From: JACNKV01 sp964422145
GTDB lineage: Bacteria; Fidelibacterota; Marinisomatia; Marinisomatales; JACNKV01
Direction of reading: 5' to 3'
Assembly (NCBI GenBank): GCA_964422145.1
Contig: CAYQZV010000002.1
Location: 1-64,000, forward strand
Length of the DNA stretch: 64,000 nucleotides
The notes below the pieces were generated by a model. It was not told the DNA's origin, did not search any database, and saw nothing but the letters and a program-made list of their open reading frames with translations. A program made the position numbers and the translations under genes. Positions 26,815-35,751 of this stretch are shown piece after piece (positions within the stretch are counted from its first letter, which is position 1; each line of letters begins with the position of its first letter).

Positions 26815-26859
26815 AATACCTCTTATTCATAGTTAAGTAAGTCAAGTTCGTCACGTCAA

Positions 26860-27141
26860 TCATTTTGATTTACTGACAGACTCTCTCATATTTTTTGATG
26901 GTTTAAAAGTAGGAACGTATCTCTCGGGTAAATACACCGCTTCACCTGTTCCGGGATTACGAGCTTTTTTTGGTTTCCGATGTTTCACTCCGAACGTACC
27001 AAATCCTCTGAGTTCAACGTGTTGTTTTTGCGCCAAAGCTTCAACAATCGCTGACATAATTCCATTCATCGTTGCTTCAGTTTCTACTTTCGTTAATCCG
27101 GTGGCTTTTGATACCATATCTACAATATCTTGTTTTGTCAT
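26860..27141 (-). CDS. HU/IHF-family DNA-binding protein
   Basis: A 93-residue histone-like DNA-bending protein. It starts MTKQDIVDMVSKATGL, has the dimer core GIMSAIVEALAQ, the family motif VELRGFGTFGVKHR at the base of the arm, the DNA-binding arm ARNPGTGEAVYLPE, and VPTFKPSKNMRESV. The arm proline in RNPGTGE is the residue that intercalates into DNA. HU and IHF cannot be told apart here with certainty. It follows sppA by nine bases in the - strand operon. Confidence 0.94.
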   Translation of the reverse strand: MTKQDIVDMVSKATGLTKVETEATMNGIMSAIVEALAQKQHVELRGFGTFGVKHRKPKKARNPGTGEAVYLPERYVPTFKPSKNMRESVSKSK

Positions 27142-27150
27142 GGCTTCCTC

Positions 27151-28026
27151 CTAACGCCAACGAAAAGCCGGCTGTAAATCAAACCAGCTTTCGATTTTTT
27201 CCTCTGCTTCTCCGAGGAGAATATTAAAAATACTAAGTTGATCCTTTTTCACTTCAACGGTCACAGGATCTCCGGCAATATCACCAAGAACAGCTGCGAT
27301 CTTTATTGCATCTTCCATCGTTCCAACCGTATCAGCCAAACCCAATTCAACCGCCTGTTCTCCCGTAAAAACTCGACCGTCAGCCAATGTATTGACAGTC
27401 TCCATGTCTAGATTCCGTCCTTCAGATACCGCATATTTAAATTGGTTATGGAGATCCATCACAACTGCTTTAAATGCAAGGCGATCTTCTTTTGTTACTT
27501 CTCGGGTCGGGCTCCCGCTGTCTTTTATTTCTCCGCTTTTCACGGTTTCAAATCTTAATCCGATCTGGTCAAGCAGATCCACGGCAACCGGATACTCTAA
27601 AATTACACCGATACTGCCAACAATTGATCCGCGGTTGACCACAATTTTATCACTTTCGAGTGCAGCATAATACCCACCAGAAGCACCGACGGATCCAATC
27701 GAAACAACCACCGGTTTTTCCATACTGGTGGTTTTGACTTTCTCATAAATTTCCTGCGATGGAGCAACCGTACCGCCAGGACTGTCAATCCGCAAAACGA
27801 TGGAACGAATATCATCTCTTTTTCGAAAAACATCTAAATCCTTTATGACATCATCCGGTGTTGTGATCAGTCCTTCTAACCGTACAACTCCTACTTTATC
27901 TCCCAAGGATATTCCTTCGTCCCCAAAAACGTTAGCCAATTGCACAATACAAAATAGACCGAGGATGCTCGCCAGTGAGATCCACACCCATCGGTTTGTT
28001 GATTTTGGAGGAACAGCAGATGTCAT
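27151..28026 (-). CDS. sppA: Signal peptide peptidase SppA (short, 36K type)
   Basis: A membrane-anchored serine protease that degrades cleaved signal peptides. The 291-residue form has one N-terminal helix (about residues 12-30) and a ClpP-like domain. The serine-lysine dyad is Ser116 in GSVGASGGYYAA and Lys168 in SGEIKDSGSPTRE, 52 residues apart as in the Bacillus enzyme. I chose the ATG at 28026 because it overlaps the stop of the upstream gene as ATGA and has GGGTGA upstream. Frames opening at 28041 or 28095 would run far into that gene. The neighbouring cell-wall gene suggests envelope maintenance. Confidence 0.93.
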   Translation of the reverse strand: MTSAVPPKSTNRWVWISLASILGLFCIVQLANVFGDEGISLGDKVGVVRLEGLITTPDDVIKDLDVFRKRDDIRSIVLRIDSPGGTVAPSQEIYEKVKTTSMEKPVVVSIGSVGASGGYYAALESDKIVVNRGSIVGSIGVILEYPVAVDLLDQIGLRFETVKSGEIKDSGSPTREVTKEDRLAFKAVVMDLHNQFKYAVSEGRNLDMETVNTLADGRVFTGEQAVELGLADTVGTMEDAIKIAAVLGDIAGDPVTVEVKKDQLSIFNILLGEAEEKIESWFDLQPAFRWR

Positions 28027-29918
28027 CCGGCTTTCACCCATAATGTTAATTTTTGTCCGGGGTAAATATGTTCCCTGCGATTCAGTCCATTCCATTTACG
28101 GATCTGACTCACATACATCCCATGTTTCTCAGCGATTTCACTGAGAGTATCCCCTTTTCTCACACGATAAACTACCTTTTGAAGTTCAGATTCTGTCGTT
28201 TCTGTTTTCGGATAGTTTTCAGTATTTTTAACCCAAATAACTAACTTTTGTCCCGGATGGATATACTGTCCGTATTTTAATCCGTTCCAACGACGGATTG
28301 TACTGGATTTTGTTTTGTACCGTTCGGCAATATGTCCGAGGGTATCTCCTTTTCGAACTTTATAAGTAATTTTCTTAAGATTTGAATTTGTTGAGTTGTC
28401 GGCTGCAACGGGTTGAGCAGCTCCGCGTACGGGAATAATTAGTTTTTGTCCCACACGAATTTTATGGCGATTTCGAATTTTATTTCTCGAAGCTAAATCA
28501 TGAATGGACACGCCGTACTTTTTGGAGATCGTCCATAAACTCTCGCCTTTTTTGATCCGATGTGTAACAAAAACCGGTGCAAATCGTTCATTCTCGGGAA
28601 GTGCATTATAATTAGCTAAAAAACCATCTTTCTTCCCCTTAGGCAATTTCAACACATACGATTCAACATCCGGTGTGGCTGACTGTCTTAATTCGGGATT
28701 ACATTTTTGGAGCTGACTTAATTTAATCCCTGCCGAGCGGGCAATTACAGCCAGATCAGCACTTTTTTCTAAAACGACCTCATCGTATTGTAACGGAGTG
28801 GACGGTTTGATTTTGAACCCGTATTTTTCAGGATTGCTGCCGATAATCGCAGCGGCTAAAAAGTAAGGGATATAATTTCGAGTTTCTTTTGGTAAACTGT
28901 GCATTTGCCAAAAATCATTGGTTTGATGCAGCCGGGTTGCCCGATGGACTCTGCCCGATCCGCCGTTATAAGCTGCCATCGCTAAATACCAATTATCAAA
29001 CTCCTCATATAGATCTTTTAAATAGGCACAGGCAGCATGAGTTGCTTTTACCGGATCCCGACGCTCATCGACATACCACGTACGTTTTAAACCGTAATTC
29101 TTCCCGGTGGAATAAATAAATTGCCACAGACCGACGGCACTTGCACGAGAGTATGCTTTCGGATTTAATCCGGACTCAATCATGGCTAAAAATACCAATT
29201 CTTCCGGGAGATCACATTCTCTCAAAATCCCATGGATCATATCCCCGTATTCAGCATACCGTTTTAACCAAATCTCGAATTGTCTCCGTCCTTTATTTTT
29301 GAAAAACGAAATATATTGCTCAACTCGTTTATTGGTTACCAATGGGATGTGACCGTCGCGATCATCAATCACAGTGTATTTTGAATTTCCGATCTCAATC
29401 TCAAGGGGGTCGGTAATCTTGCCAATCTGATGTTCCAATTGTTCATGTGCGATTGCAATCTCTGAGGATTCAAGCGTTGTTAATCGATGCGCGTAAACAT
29501 CGATCAATGACGCTTCAAACCGATCAAATTCCTCACGGTCTTCACCGGTCATTTCTCCCAGCTGGTCTGCTTCACTCAGTAAGTCAAAAATACGGTCAAG
29601 ATTATAAATCACTTCCAGTGTATCACTGTGGACATCAGCTATCAGTGCGTCTGTTAAATACACTTTTACATCCCGCAGTAATTGCGGAAGACGATTTGCT
29701 GTCTCAACAAATCCATTTCCGTTCGTATGATCTTCTGCAACCGGTTTTTTTTCATGGTGGACCTGAACTTCAACTGTATTACTGTCTACAAATGTCGTAT
29801 CCGTCGTGACCTTCATTTCATCAGCAGCCGTAACGGGTACAGATAAACTGTCTTCCTGGGCGAATACTGCCGCCACAAAGATAATGAGGTATAAAATTCC
29901 TGTAAGTGTTCTAATCAT
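28023..29918 (-). CDS. MltD-like lytic transglycosylase with three LysM domains
   Basis: A secreted or periplasmic murein lytic transglycosylase of 631 residues. A signal peptide (about residues 1-20, ending VFAQED) precedes a spacer with helical segments. The SLT domain has the catalytic glutamate Glu248 in AMIESGLNPKAYS, then AVGLWQFI and MAAYNGGSGRV. Three C-terminal LysM repeats begin at IKKGESLWTI, VRKGDTLGHI and VRKGDTLSEI and bind peptidoglycan; the last two are most alike, so the third probably arose by duplication. It starts the run mltD-sppA-HU-small ribosomal-type gene. Lipid modification is not indicated (no lipobox cysteine). Confidence 0.92.
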   Translation of the reverse strand: MIRTLTGILYLIIFVAAVFAQEDSLSVPVTAADEMKVTTDTTFVDSNTVEVQVHHEKKPVAEDHTNGNGFVETANRLPQLLRDVKVYLTDALIADVHSDTLEVIYNLDRIFDLLSEADQLGEMTGEDREEFDRFEASLIDVYAHRLTTLESSEIAIAHEQLEHQIGKITDPLEIEIGNSKYTVIDDRDGHIPLVTNKRVEQYISFFKNKGRRQFEIWLKRYAEYGDMIHGILRECDLPEELVFLAMIESGLNPKAYSRASAVGLWQFIYSTGKNYGLKRTWYVDERRDPVKATHAACAYLKDLYEEFDNWYLAMAAYNGGSGRVHRATRLHQTNDFWQMHSLPKETRNYIPYFLAAAIIGSNPEKYGFKIKPSTPLQYDEVVLEKSADLAVIARSAGIKLSQLQKCNPELRQSATPDVESYVLKLPKGKKDGFLANYNALPENERFAPVFVTHRIKKGESLWTISKKYGVSIHDLASRNKIRNRHKIRVGQKLIIPVRGAAQPVAADNSTNSNLKKITYKVRKGDTLGHIAERYKTKSSTIRRWNGLKYGQYIHPGQKLVIWVKNTENYPKTETTESELQKVVYRVRKGDTLSEIAEKHGMYVSQIRKWNGLNRREHIYPGQKLTLWVKAG

Positions 29919-30019
29919 ACGATAGTTAGCTTAATATAGCCGGCGAAGTTAGGTGTGGAAAGAATGGTCAGTCAAGGATTATTCCCGACTGTTTAATAAT
30001 TATTATCTCAGATTGGTGC

Positions 30020-30496
30020 TTAGTGACTTTTTCCACCGGCTAAAACTTTAGAAACGATATTTGATGTACTGCACCCTTCAACCAACGGGATGATTTCTAT
30101 TGATCCGCCATTTTGGATAACTTCTTTGGACCCAACAACCGTATCCAGCGTATAATCTCCACCTTTAACAAGAATATCCGGGTTTAATAACTTGATCAAG
30201 TTCAACGGTGTATCTTCATCAAATAGTATAACTGCGTCCACACTTTTTAATGCATCAATGATAGTTGCTCTGTTACGTTCCGTTTGAATAGGTCTTCCTT
30301 CACCTTTTAATTTCTGAACTGATGAATCTGTATTAAGCCCGACGATGAGTTTTGTTCCAAAGGATTTCGCTTTTTCAAGATACGTCACATGTCCTGCATG
30401 AAGAATATCAAAGCAGCCGTTTGTGAATACAACGGTCTCACCTACATCTTTCCAATGATCAATTTGTGTTTTGGCTTCATCACTAGACCAGATCAT
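30020..30496 (-). CDS. rfaE2: D-glycero-beta-D-manno-heptose 1-phosphate adenylyltransferase (RfaE2/HldE C-domain type)
   Basis: A stand-alone nucleotidyltransferase of 158 residues corresponding to the C-terminal domain of HldE, which makes ADP-heptose for LPS inner core. Motifs are FTNGCFDILHAGHVTYLEKA near residue 25 (the HxGH nucleotide-binding site), VGLNTDSSVQKLKGEGRP, and the late SNIVSKVL. The kinase half (RfaE1) is not in the window. Glycerol-3-phosphate cytidylyltransferase is a related alternative, but the RPIQTERNRATII segment fits RfaE2 better. It overlaps the DUF2851 gene by 14 bases. Confidence 0.9.
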   Translation of the reverse strand: MIWSSDEAKTQIDHWKDVGETVVFTNGCFDILHAGHVTYLEKAKSFGTKLIVGLNTDSSVQKLKGEGRPIQTERNRATIIDALKSVDAVILFDEDTPLNLIKLLNPDILVKGGDYTLDTVVGSKEVIQNGGSIEIIPLVEGCSTSNIVSKVLAGGKSH

Positions 30497-31613
30497 CTAT
30501 ACCCTCCTTTAATGGACAAAGTTTACAATAATGTGATTTACAGTAATGCGAATCTAAGGCTTTTAATCCTTGCAAAAATGAAAAGGATCGAAGCTCCTTT
30601 GAAGAGAACACATCTTGAAACTGTTTTTCATACTTCATATAACTGTACGGCAATTTTAACTCAAACCATAGATCTTTTGATGTGTTAAATAACGGAATGT
30701 CATGTGCCGAGACCGCCTTCGCTCCAAGATACGGATAGATCACATTTCCCAATATTTCTACGATCAGTCCCTCACCGCAGTGCGGTTTGAGAACATCACT
30801 TAAACTTTTTCCAATCTCGTTTGGGTTTAAATGAATTTTATCTATTGTATCAGTCATCCAATGAATAAGGCTGATCAACGTCTTGAATCTGTTTTCAGGG
30901 TGACTTGCCGGACGAACACCTTTTTTAAACCACTGAATTGATAATGAATCTGCAATCTGCTCAATATACTGAACACTCTCATTTTCAGAAAGTCTGTTCA
31001 ACAACTTTATATCCACATGGTCAGCTATTTGTGTAAACCCTTCTTTGTTCCGCCCCATACCAAAAAGTCCGGTTGACAAAATGAGTAATGTTTTTATATC
31101 ATTAGGTTGTTTTTTCAGGACTTTTTTTACATGTGACTGCCACCTCATTTCAGACAAATAATGTAAGGATGAAATCGTTTCACTTGTCACTGCGATCAAC
31201 TGAAGAGAACAGTCAATGGGCTCGGTATTTTGCTCAGGTGTATTTAAAACCAAGGTTGGAATCTTTGGAGACGTTTTCAGTGAGCTCATTGTTCTGACAA
31301 CGTGTAAAATGACTTCAGCAAAGGTGTTTTGTTTATCATGACCATGCCGAAACCAGTCTTTAGAATCTAAATGGCATTCAATTTCTCCCGTGTACATTTT
31401 ACCGTTTATTTGGAGAACCGCATCATAAATATCAGGGCCTTCATGGCGATTTCTTCTCCCCGGATGAAGGATAAACACCGACTCTCCGGTTACTGTCTTA
31501 AAAACTGTCCCCTTTGCGTAACTCAACCATTGGTTGACTAAAGATATTTCATATTCTTTACCCGGGTCAAAAACAGGATACATACTCCCATACTGAATAT
31601 GGGGATAATTCAT
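30483..31613 (-). CDS. DUF2851 family protein
   Basis: A 376-residue protein of unknown function found mainly in Bacteroidota and relatives. The N-terminal third has the family pattern HPGRRNRHEGPDIYDAVLQI, GEIECHLDSKDWFRHGHD and FAEVILHVV, whose acidic residues and histidines look like a nuclease-type active site (inference). The C-terminus has a cysteine/histidine cluster, HYCKSHYCKLCPLK, which could bind metal. It starts in an ATGA overlap with the acyltransferase gene and overlaps rfaE2 at its end. The context gives no clear function. Confidence 0.82.
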   Translation of the reverse strand: MNYPHIQYGSMYPVFDPGKEYEISLVNQWLSYAKGTVFKTVTGESVFILHPGRRNRHEGPDIYDAVLQINGKMYTGEIECHLDSKDWFRHGHDKQNTFAEVILHVVRTMSSLKTSPKIPTLVLNTPEQNTEPIDCSLQLIAVTSETISSLHYLSEMRWQSHVKKVLKKQPNDIKTLLILSTGLFGMGRNKEGFTQIADHVDIKLLNRLSENESVQYIEQIADSLSIQWFKKGVRPASHPENRFKTLISLIHWMTDTIDKIHLNPNEIGKSLSDVLKPHCGEGLIVEILGNVIYPYLGAKAVSAHDIPLFNTSKDLWFELKLPYSYMKYEKQFQDVFSSKELRSFSFLQGLKALDSHYCKSHYCKLCPLKEGIDDLV

Positions 31614-32329
31614 TTATTTGTTTTTGCCCATTCAGACTTCATTCTGATCACTTCTTCGCGCAGTTTTTCAGCCAGTCGATTTCGATCATTATAATTCATC
31701 TCGGTGGTTTCAATGGGAGTACCAATCCGTAATTCGATCTCTCTTGGTGTAAATTTCCAAGATCCTTTTGTTACGACCTCCGCTGTTCCGCAAATAGCCA
31801 TCGGAACAATCGGCATTTTGGCTTCAATGGCCAATACGATTCCACCTTTTTTAAATGCATGGATTTTTCCGTCGCGCGATCGTGTTCCTTCCGGGTACAC
31901 AATGATCGATCTTGGATTTCTAACTAGGCTGCTTATTGCTTTTTTCAATGATTTCAATGATTTTTCACGGTTTCGCCGATCCACAAAAATCGTTCTTGCT
32001 GCGATCATTCCCCATCCGAAAAACGGTATCTTCCTTAATTCTATCTTTGAAATAGCAACCAATCGATACGGCAGGGCTGCGAACGAAAGCGGAATATCAT
32101 AGGCAGATTCATGATTGGCTGCAAAAAAGTAGTTTTGATTCGGGTCAAGCTTCTCGAGCCCTTTTACTGAGTAAGGAACGCCCGATACAAATAAAATTAT
32201 TTTTGACCAAAGACGAGCGATATATCCAAAAGCCCGACCTTTCCAATCGACAAAAGAGGCGATCAGTCCAAGGCTGACTAATACAATCGTCCAAAATATA
32301 ACGTTTACCATGATCCAAATTAATCTCAT
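31610..32329 (-). CDS. plsC: 1-acylglycerol-3-phosphate O-acyltransferase (PlsC family)
   Basis: A membrane-associated acyltransferase of about 239 residues in phospholipid synthesis. After an N-terminal helix (MRLIWIMVNVIFWTIVLVS) come the catalytic NHESAYDIP (HX4D), FVDRRNREKS and YPEGTRSRDG motifs, then PIVPMAICGT. The ATG at 32329 gives the natural N-terminus; a longer open frame to 32419 would read through the end of the GNAT gene and is rejected. The exact acyl acceptor is inferred from the family. Confidence 0.9.
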   Translation of the reverse strand: MRLIWIMVNVIFWTIVLVSLGLIASFVDWKGRAFGYIARLWSKIILFVSGVPYSVKGLEKLDPNQNYFFAANHESAYDIPLSFAALPYRLVAISKIELRKIPFFGWGMIAARTIFVDRRNREKSLKSLKKAISSLVRNPRSIIVYPEGTRSRDGKIHAFKKGGIVLAIEAKMPIVPMAICGTAEVVTKGSWKFTPREIELRIGTPIETTEMNYNDRNRLAEKLREEVIRMKSEWAKTNK

Positions 32330-32333
32330 GTAA

Positions 32334-32759
32334 TCAATCTCCTTTTTCTGGAATTCCTTGTTGATACGTATACCCGATGGTCCGGTCTTTCTCGAACAGC
32401 TTGAATCCCAAACGTTCATAAAATGCTTTTTGATATTCCTTCATCCCGGTCATTAAATTAATCTGCCGAACGTCAGAATATTTATCTAATATTATACTCA
32501 TCAACTTGGTGCCAATCCCTTGTCTTTTATAATCATCCAAAATTAGAATATCTTGAATATAACAAATCGTTTGCTGATCAGAAACGGTTCGGATCAAACC
32601 AACAAGGGTTTCTTCATCGTACGCACCGATGCAATCGGTGGATCGTTTAATTCCTTCAAACAATCGATCTATTTCTTTGAGATATTCATACCATTTATTA
32701 TCAAGATAAAGACGGCGTACCGCTTCTTCATCATACACCATCGGTTTATATGTTATCAT
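32334..32759 (-). CDS. GNAT-family N-acetyltransferase
   Basis: A 141-residue single-domain acetyltransferase. The acetyl-CoA pyrophosphate loop is DDYKRQGIGTKLM near residue 75, and a typical C-terminal FYERLGFKLFEKD segment follows. The substrate is unknown; GNAT proteins modify amines on proteins, antibiotics or small molecules. It sits 14 bases downstream of serS and four bases before the acyltransferase gene, so it is probably co-transcribed, but the neighbours do not reveal the substrate. Confidence 0.85.
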   Translation of the reverse strand: MITYKPMVYDEEAVRRLYLDNKWYEYLKEIDRLFEGIKRSTDCIGAYDEETLVGLIRTVSDQQTICYIQDILILDDYKRQGIGTKLMSIILDKYSDVRQINLMTGMKEYQKAFYERLGFKLFEKDRTIGYTYQQGIPEKGD

Positions 32760-32773
32760 ACTTGCGTTATGAT

Positions 32774-34042
32774 CTAACAGATCACATCCATGCCTAAATA
32801 AGGCTGAAGAGGTTTAGGAATGCTGATACTTCCATCTTCATTTTGATATGTTTCCATTAAAGCAACCAGCAGTCTGGGGGTAGCTACACCTGATCCGTTG
32901 AGTGTGTGTACAAAATCTACTTTTTTATCTGATTTTTTACGATATCGAATATTCCCTCTGCGAGCCTGGAAACTCTCAAAATTGCTGCACGAAGAAACTT
33001 CAAGCCAGGTTTTTTCTCCCGGCGCCCAGACTTCAAGATCATAACACTTTGCTGCCGCAAAGCTCAAATCACCTGTACATAATTCGACCACACGATAATG
33101 CAGTCCCAAAGTTTGTAATATAGATTCAGCCTGTTTTGTTAACGATTCTAATTCATCGTATGAGGATTCAGGAGTGACAAATTTAACTAACTCCACTTTA
33201 TTGAACTGATGAAGCCGTAAGAATCCTCGGGTATCTTTACCATAAGAACCGGCTTCTCTTCTGAAACATGCTGAATATGCCGAGTAATATTTGGGGAGAT
33301 CATCCTCAGTTAAAATTTCATCTTTATGGATATTCGTGACCGGAACTTCAGCTGTTGGGATCAGGAATAAGTTATCCGTTTCGCAGTGATACATATCCTC
33401 GGCAAATTTGGGTAATTGACCCGTTGTTGTCATCGATGATCTATTCGCAACAAATGGTGGAAACACTTCTGTAAATCCAAACTGTGCATGGTGGTGATCC
33501 AGCATAAAATTGATCAATGCTCGTTCGAGTTTTGCACCGACATTCATATATAACGGGAAACCTGACCCGGCAATTTTAGCTCCTCGCTGAAAATCAAATA
33601 ATTCCAGATCTGCACCTAAATTCAAGTGCGGTTTTGGATCAAAGTCAAATGTGGGTTTTTCACGCCATTTATGAACGATAACATTATCTTTTTCATCTTG
33701 TCCAACAGGTGAAGATTCATGAGGTAAATTCGGAATTGTGATTAAGATTGACTTTAATTCTTCTTCAAGTTCGGAAGTTGTTTTTTCCAAGTCTTTTATT
33801 TGACGGGAAATGAGCTGCATCCGTTCGATTTCTTTGGATGCATCTTCACCTCGCTGCTTTGCATGTCCTATGGCTTCAGAAGCTGTATTTCGTTTGGCTC
33901 TAAGGTCATTGAGTTCACTTAAATGATTCCGATGGTCTTTATCCAAATTCAAGAGAACTTGGATATCCAGTTCTTCTCCCTTTGCAAGTAATCCGGTTTT
34001 AATCTTTTCGGGGTTTTCTCTTATTTCCGCTATAGCTAACAC
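32774..34042 (-). CDS. serS: Seryl-tRNA synthetase
   Basis: Class II synthetase charging tRNA-Ser. An N-terminal coiled-coil arm (about residues 30-100, including LNDLRAKRNTASEAIG) is followed by the catalytic core with LIPTAEVPVTN (motif 2 region), FRREAGSYGKDTRGFLRLHQF, TWLEVSSCSNFESFQARR, and motif 3 NGSGVATPRLLVALMETYQ. I place the start at GTG 34042: AGGA lies five bases upstream, and the encoded LAIAEIRENPEKI aligns with the canonical beginning of SerRS. An ATG four codons upstream (34054) has no ribosome site. Identification is firm; the start is an inference. Confidence 0.95.
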   Translation of the reverse strand: MLAIAEIRENPEKIKTGLLAKGEELDIQVLLNLDKDHRNHLSELNDLRAKRNTASEAIGHAKQRGEDASKEIERMQLISRQIKDLEKTTSELEEELKSILITIPNLPHESSPVGQDEKDNVIVHKWREKPTFDFDPKPHLNLGADLELFDFQRGAKIAGSGFPLYMNVGAKLERALINFMLDHHHAQFGFTEVFPPFVANRSSMTTTGQLPKFAEDMYHCETDNLFLIPTAEVPVTNIHKDEILTEDDLPKYYSAYSACFRREAGSYGKDTRGFLRLHQFNKVELVKFVTPESSYDELESLTKQAESILQTLGLHYRVVELCTGDLSFAAAKCYDLEVWAPGEKTWLEVSSCSNFESFQARRGNIRYRKKSDKKVDFVHTLNGSGVATPRLLVALMETYQNEDGSISIPKPLQPYLGMDVIC

Positions 34043-34135
34043 GATATTCCTCATTTAATTGAATGGCTTGAAATTACTCCTTATTATTCACCTAAGCAAA
34101 AGAATGGTAGTGAGCTTCTGGTCATTTCCAAAGGA

Positions 34136-34165
34136 TTGACATTAAACCTGATTTTACCCTAACTT
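34136..34165 (+). promoter_or_regulatory. Candidate promoter upstream of the capsule + strand genes
   Basis: A perfect TTGACA (34136-34141) is followed after 18 bases by TAACTT (three of six matches). Within the roughly 205-base gap between serS and the small ORF at 34248 I found nothing better. If real, the transcript would have an untranslated leader of about 75 bases before the small ORF. Confidence 0.33.
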
Positions 34166-34247
34166 CTGAAAGAAATTAAGGGTATCTATATTCTACAAAC
34201 TGCTATCAGTTAATCCAAGCACATAATTAAACCTTGAGGAGGCTCAA

Positions 34248-34343
34248 ATGAGTGAACTGAGTAGCACGTATTTAATTTTACCTCTTAATCCTGGAATTAT
34301 TACCGGAATATTGGCAAAATTAACCCTAGACAATGTTGTATAG
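34248..34343 (+). CDS. Possible 31-residue leader peptide before the sugar transferase
   Basis: A short open frame with a strong ribosome site (TTGAGGAGG, five to six bases before its ATG). It encodes MSELSSTYLILPLNPGII followed by a short tail ending in LDNVV. Its stop codon is two bases before the start of the sugar-transferase gene, which has no good ribosome site of its own. This layout suggests translational coupling or a leader peptide that regulates capsule expression. The peptide is moderately hydrophobic and resembles no family I know. It is too short for homology to decide, so conservation of the frame in relatives would be the test. Confidence 0.5.
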   Translation: MSELSSTYLILPLNPGIITGILAKLTLDNVV

Positions 34344-34345
34344 TT

Positions 34346-35749
34346 ATGAAGAATATTATTACACACTTTCATGCCCGATATCCAAAATGGGTTTTTTCCT
34401 GGGTGCTTGTTTTCATGGATTCATTCGCAGGATACTTTGCCTACCATTACTCCTTAGAGCAACATTTCATCCGGCTGGATTTCAACCCAATTTGGGGATT
34501 TATCATCTTACAAACGTATTTCAATTTCTTATTCTTATTTCGCTTGCATTTTCAAGGATCATTCACCGTTTCACGTATTCATGAGATAAAAGAAATAGCC
34601 CAAACAACTTTAGCATCAGTATTTCTGTTCATTATTGCAAATGCTGTTTTTAAACCCATCCCATGGATTCCTGCAGAAAATTTATTTTCGTATTGGTTCC
34701 AATTTTATACCGGACTGGTAATCATTCATTTGGCGGTTCGAAGTTTTCAAAAATCATTGTTGACGGTTGGGATTGGGCAGGAAAACACCATTATTCTAGG
34801 TGATAATCTTCGCGGGGCATTAGCCGGGCAAATTCTTGCAGAACACCAACAGCAGGGATATAAGATTCTCGGTTTTGTACGAATGGATGATGATAAAAAT
34901 GATCAGACAGAATATCAATTCCCAATTTTAGGGAATGAGTCTGAATTAAAAGATATTATTTTAGATCATCAGATTACCGAAGTTCTTTTTGCGTTGGAGG
35001 ACAACGATCATGACCGGATTCTGTATTTATTGAATCATTTAAACGGCATGCCGGTAACTGCAAGTGTTGTCCCTGTTTTGCAGGATGCTATGACAGGATT
35101 AATTCATACAAAACAACTCCAAGGATTACCATTACTAGCTCTACGATCTCAGCTTAACACTCATTACCATCGAGTTTATAAGCGTATCATTGACCTTTCT
35201 ATTTCTATTGTTGTCGGAATCGTATCTCTTCCTATCACACTCTTAACTATTTTATTAATCAAAATAGGTTCTAAAGGCCCAGCATTCTATGTTCAGGAGC
35301 GAGTTGGAAAAGATGAAACTACTTTTCCTTGTTATAAATTCCGATCAATGAGAGAAGATGCAGAGAAAGATACAGGTCCTGTATGGTCTGAAGATGATGA
35401 CCCCAGAATCACTATTGTAGGGAAATATCTCCGAAAGTTCCGCATTGACGAGATCCCTCAATTATTGAATGTCATTAAAGGTGAAATGAGCATCATCGGC
35501 CCCCGGCCGGAACGACCCTATTTTGTTGAAAAACTAAAAAAGGAAATCCCGTTATATTCCAGACGATTTAAAATACGGCCGGGAATTACCGGATGGGCGC
35601 AAATCAAACAACGGTCTGACCGAGAGTTGGATGATGTTCGAGAAAAATTACGATACGATTTCTATTATTTAGAGAATATGAGTTTTAATCTAGATTTCAA
35701 AATTATTGTATCCACGTTTATTGTTATGTTCTCGGGTAAAGGACGATAG
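34346..35749 (+). CDS. Polyprenyl-phosphate sugar-1-phosphate transferase (WbaP/WcaJ type)
   Basis: The initiating enzyme of polysaccharide synthesis, moving a sugar-1-phosphate from a UDP-sugar to undecaprenyl phosphate. The 467 residues contain four to five N-terminal helices, a Rossmann-like regulatory domain (IILGDNLRGALAGQ near residue 148), a fifth membrane helix (DLSISIVVGIVSLPITLLT) and the cytoplasmic catalytic domain. That domain has QERVGKDETTFPCYKFRSM, FRIDEIPQLLNVIKGEMSI, IGPRPERPYF, RPGITGWAQ and KLRYDFYYLENM. The sugar cannot be predicted. It is translationally close to the 31-residue ORF upstream and is followed by wzi. Confidence 0.94.
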   Translation: MKNIITHFHARYPKWVFSWVLVFMDSFAGYFAYHYSLEQHFIRLDFNPIWGFIILQTYFNFLFLFRLHFQGSFTVSRIHEIKEIAQTTLASVFLFIIANAVFKPIPWIPAENLFSYWFQFYTGLVIIHLAVRSFQKSLLTVGIGQENTIILGDNLRGALAGQILAEHQQQGYKILGFVRMDDDKNDQTEYQFPILGNESELKDIILDHQITEVLFALEDNDHDRILYLLNHLNGMPVTASVVPVLQDAMTGLIHTKQLQGLPLLALRSQLNTHYHRVYKRIIDLSISIVVGIVSLPITLLTILLIKIGSKGPAFYVQERVGKDETTFPCYKFRSMREDAEKDTGPVWSEDDDPRITIVGKYLRKFRIDEIPQLLNVIKGEMSIIGPRPERPYFVEKLKKEIPLYSRRFKIRPGITGWAQIKQRSDRELDDVREKLRYDFYYLENMSFNLDFKIIVSTFIVMFSGKGR

Positions 35750-35751
35750 AT

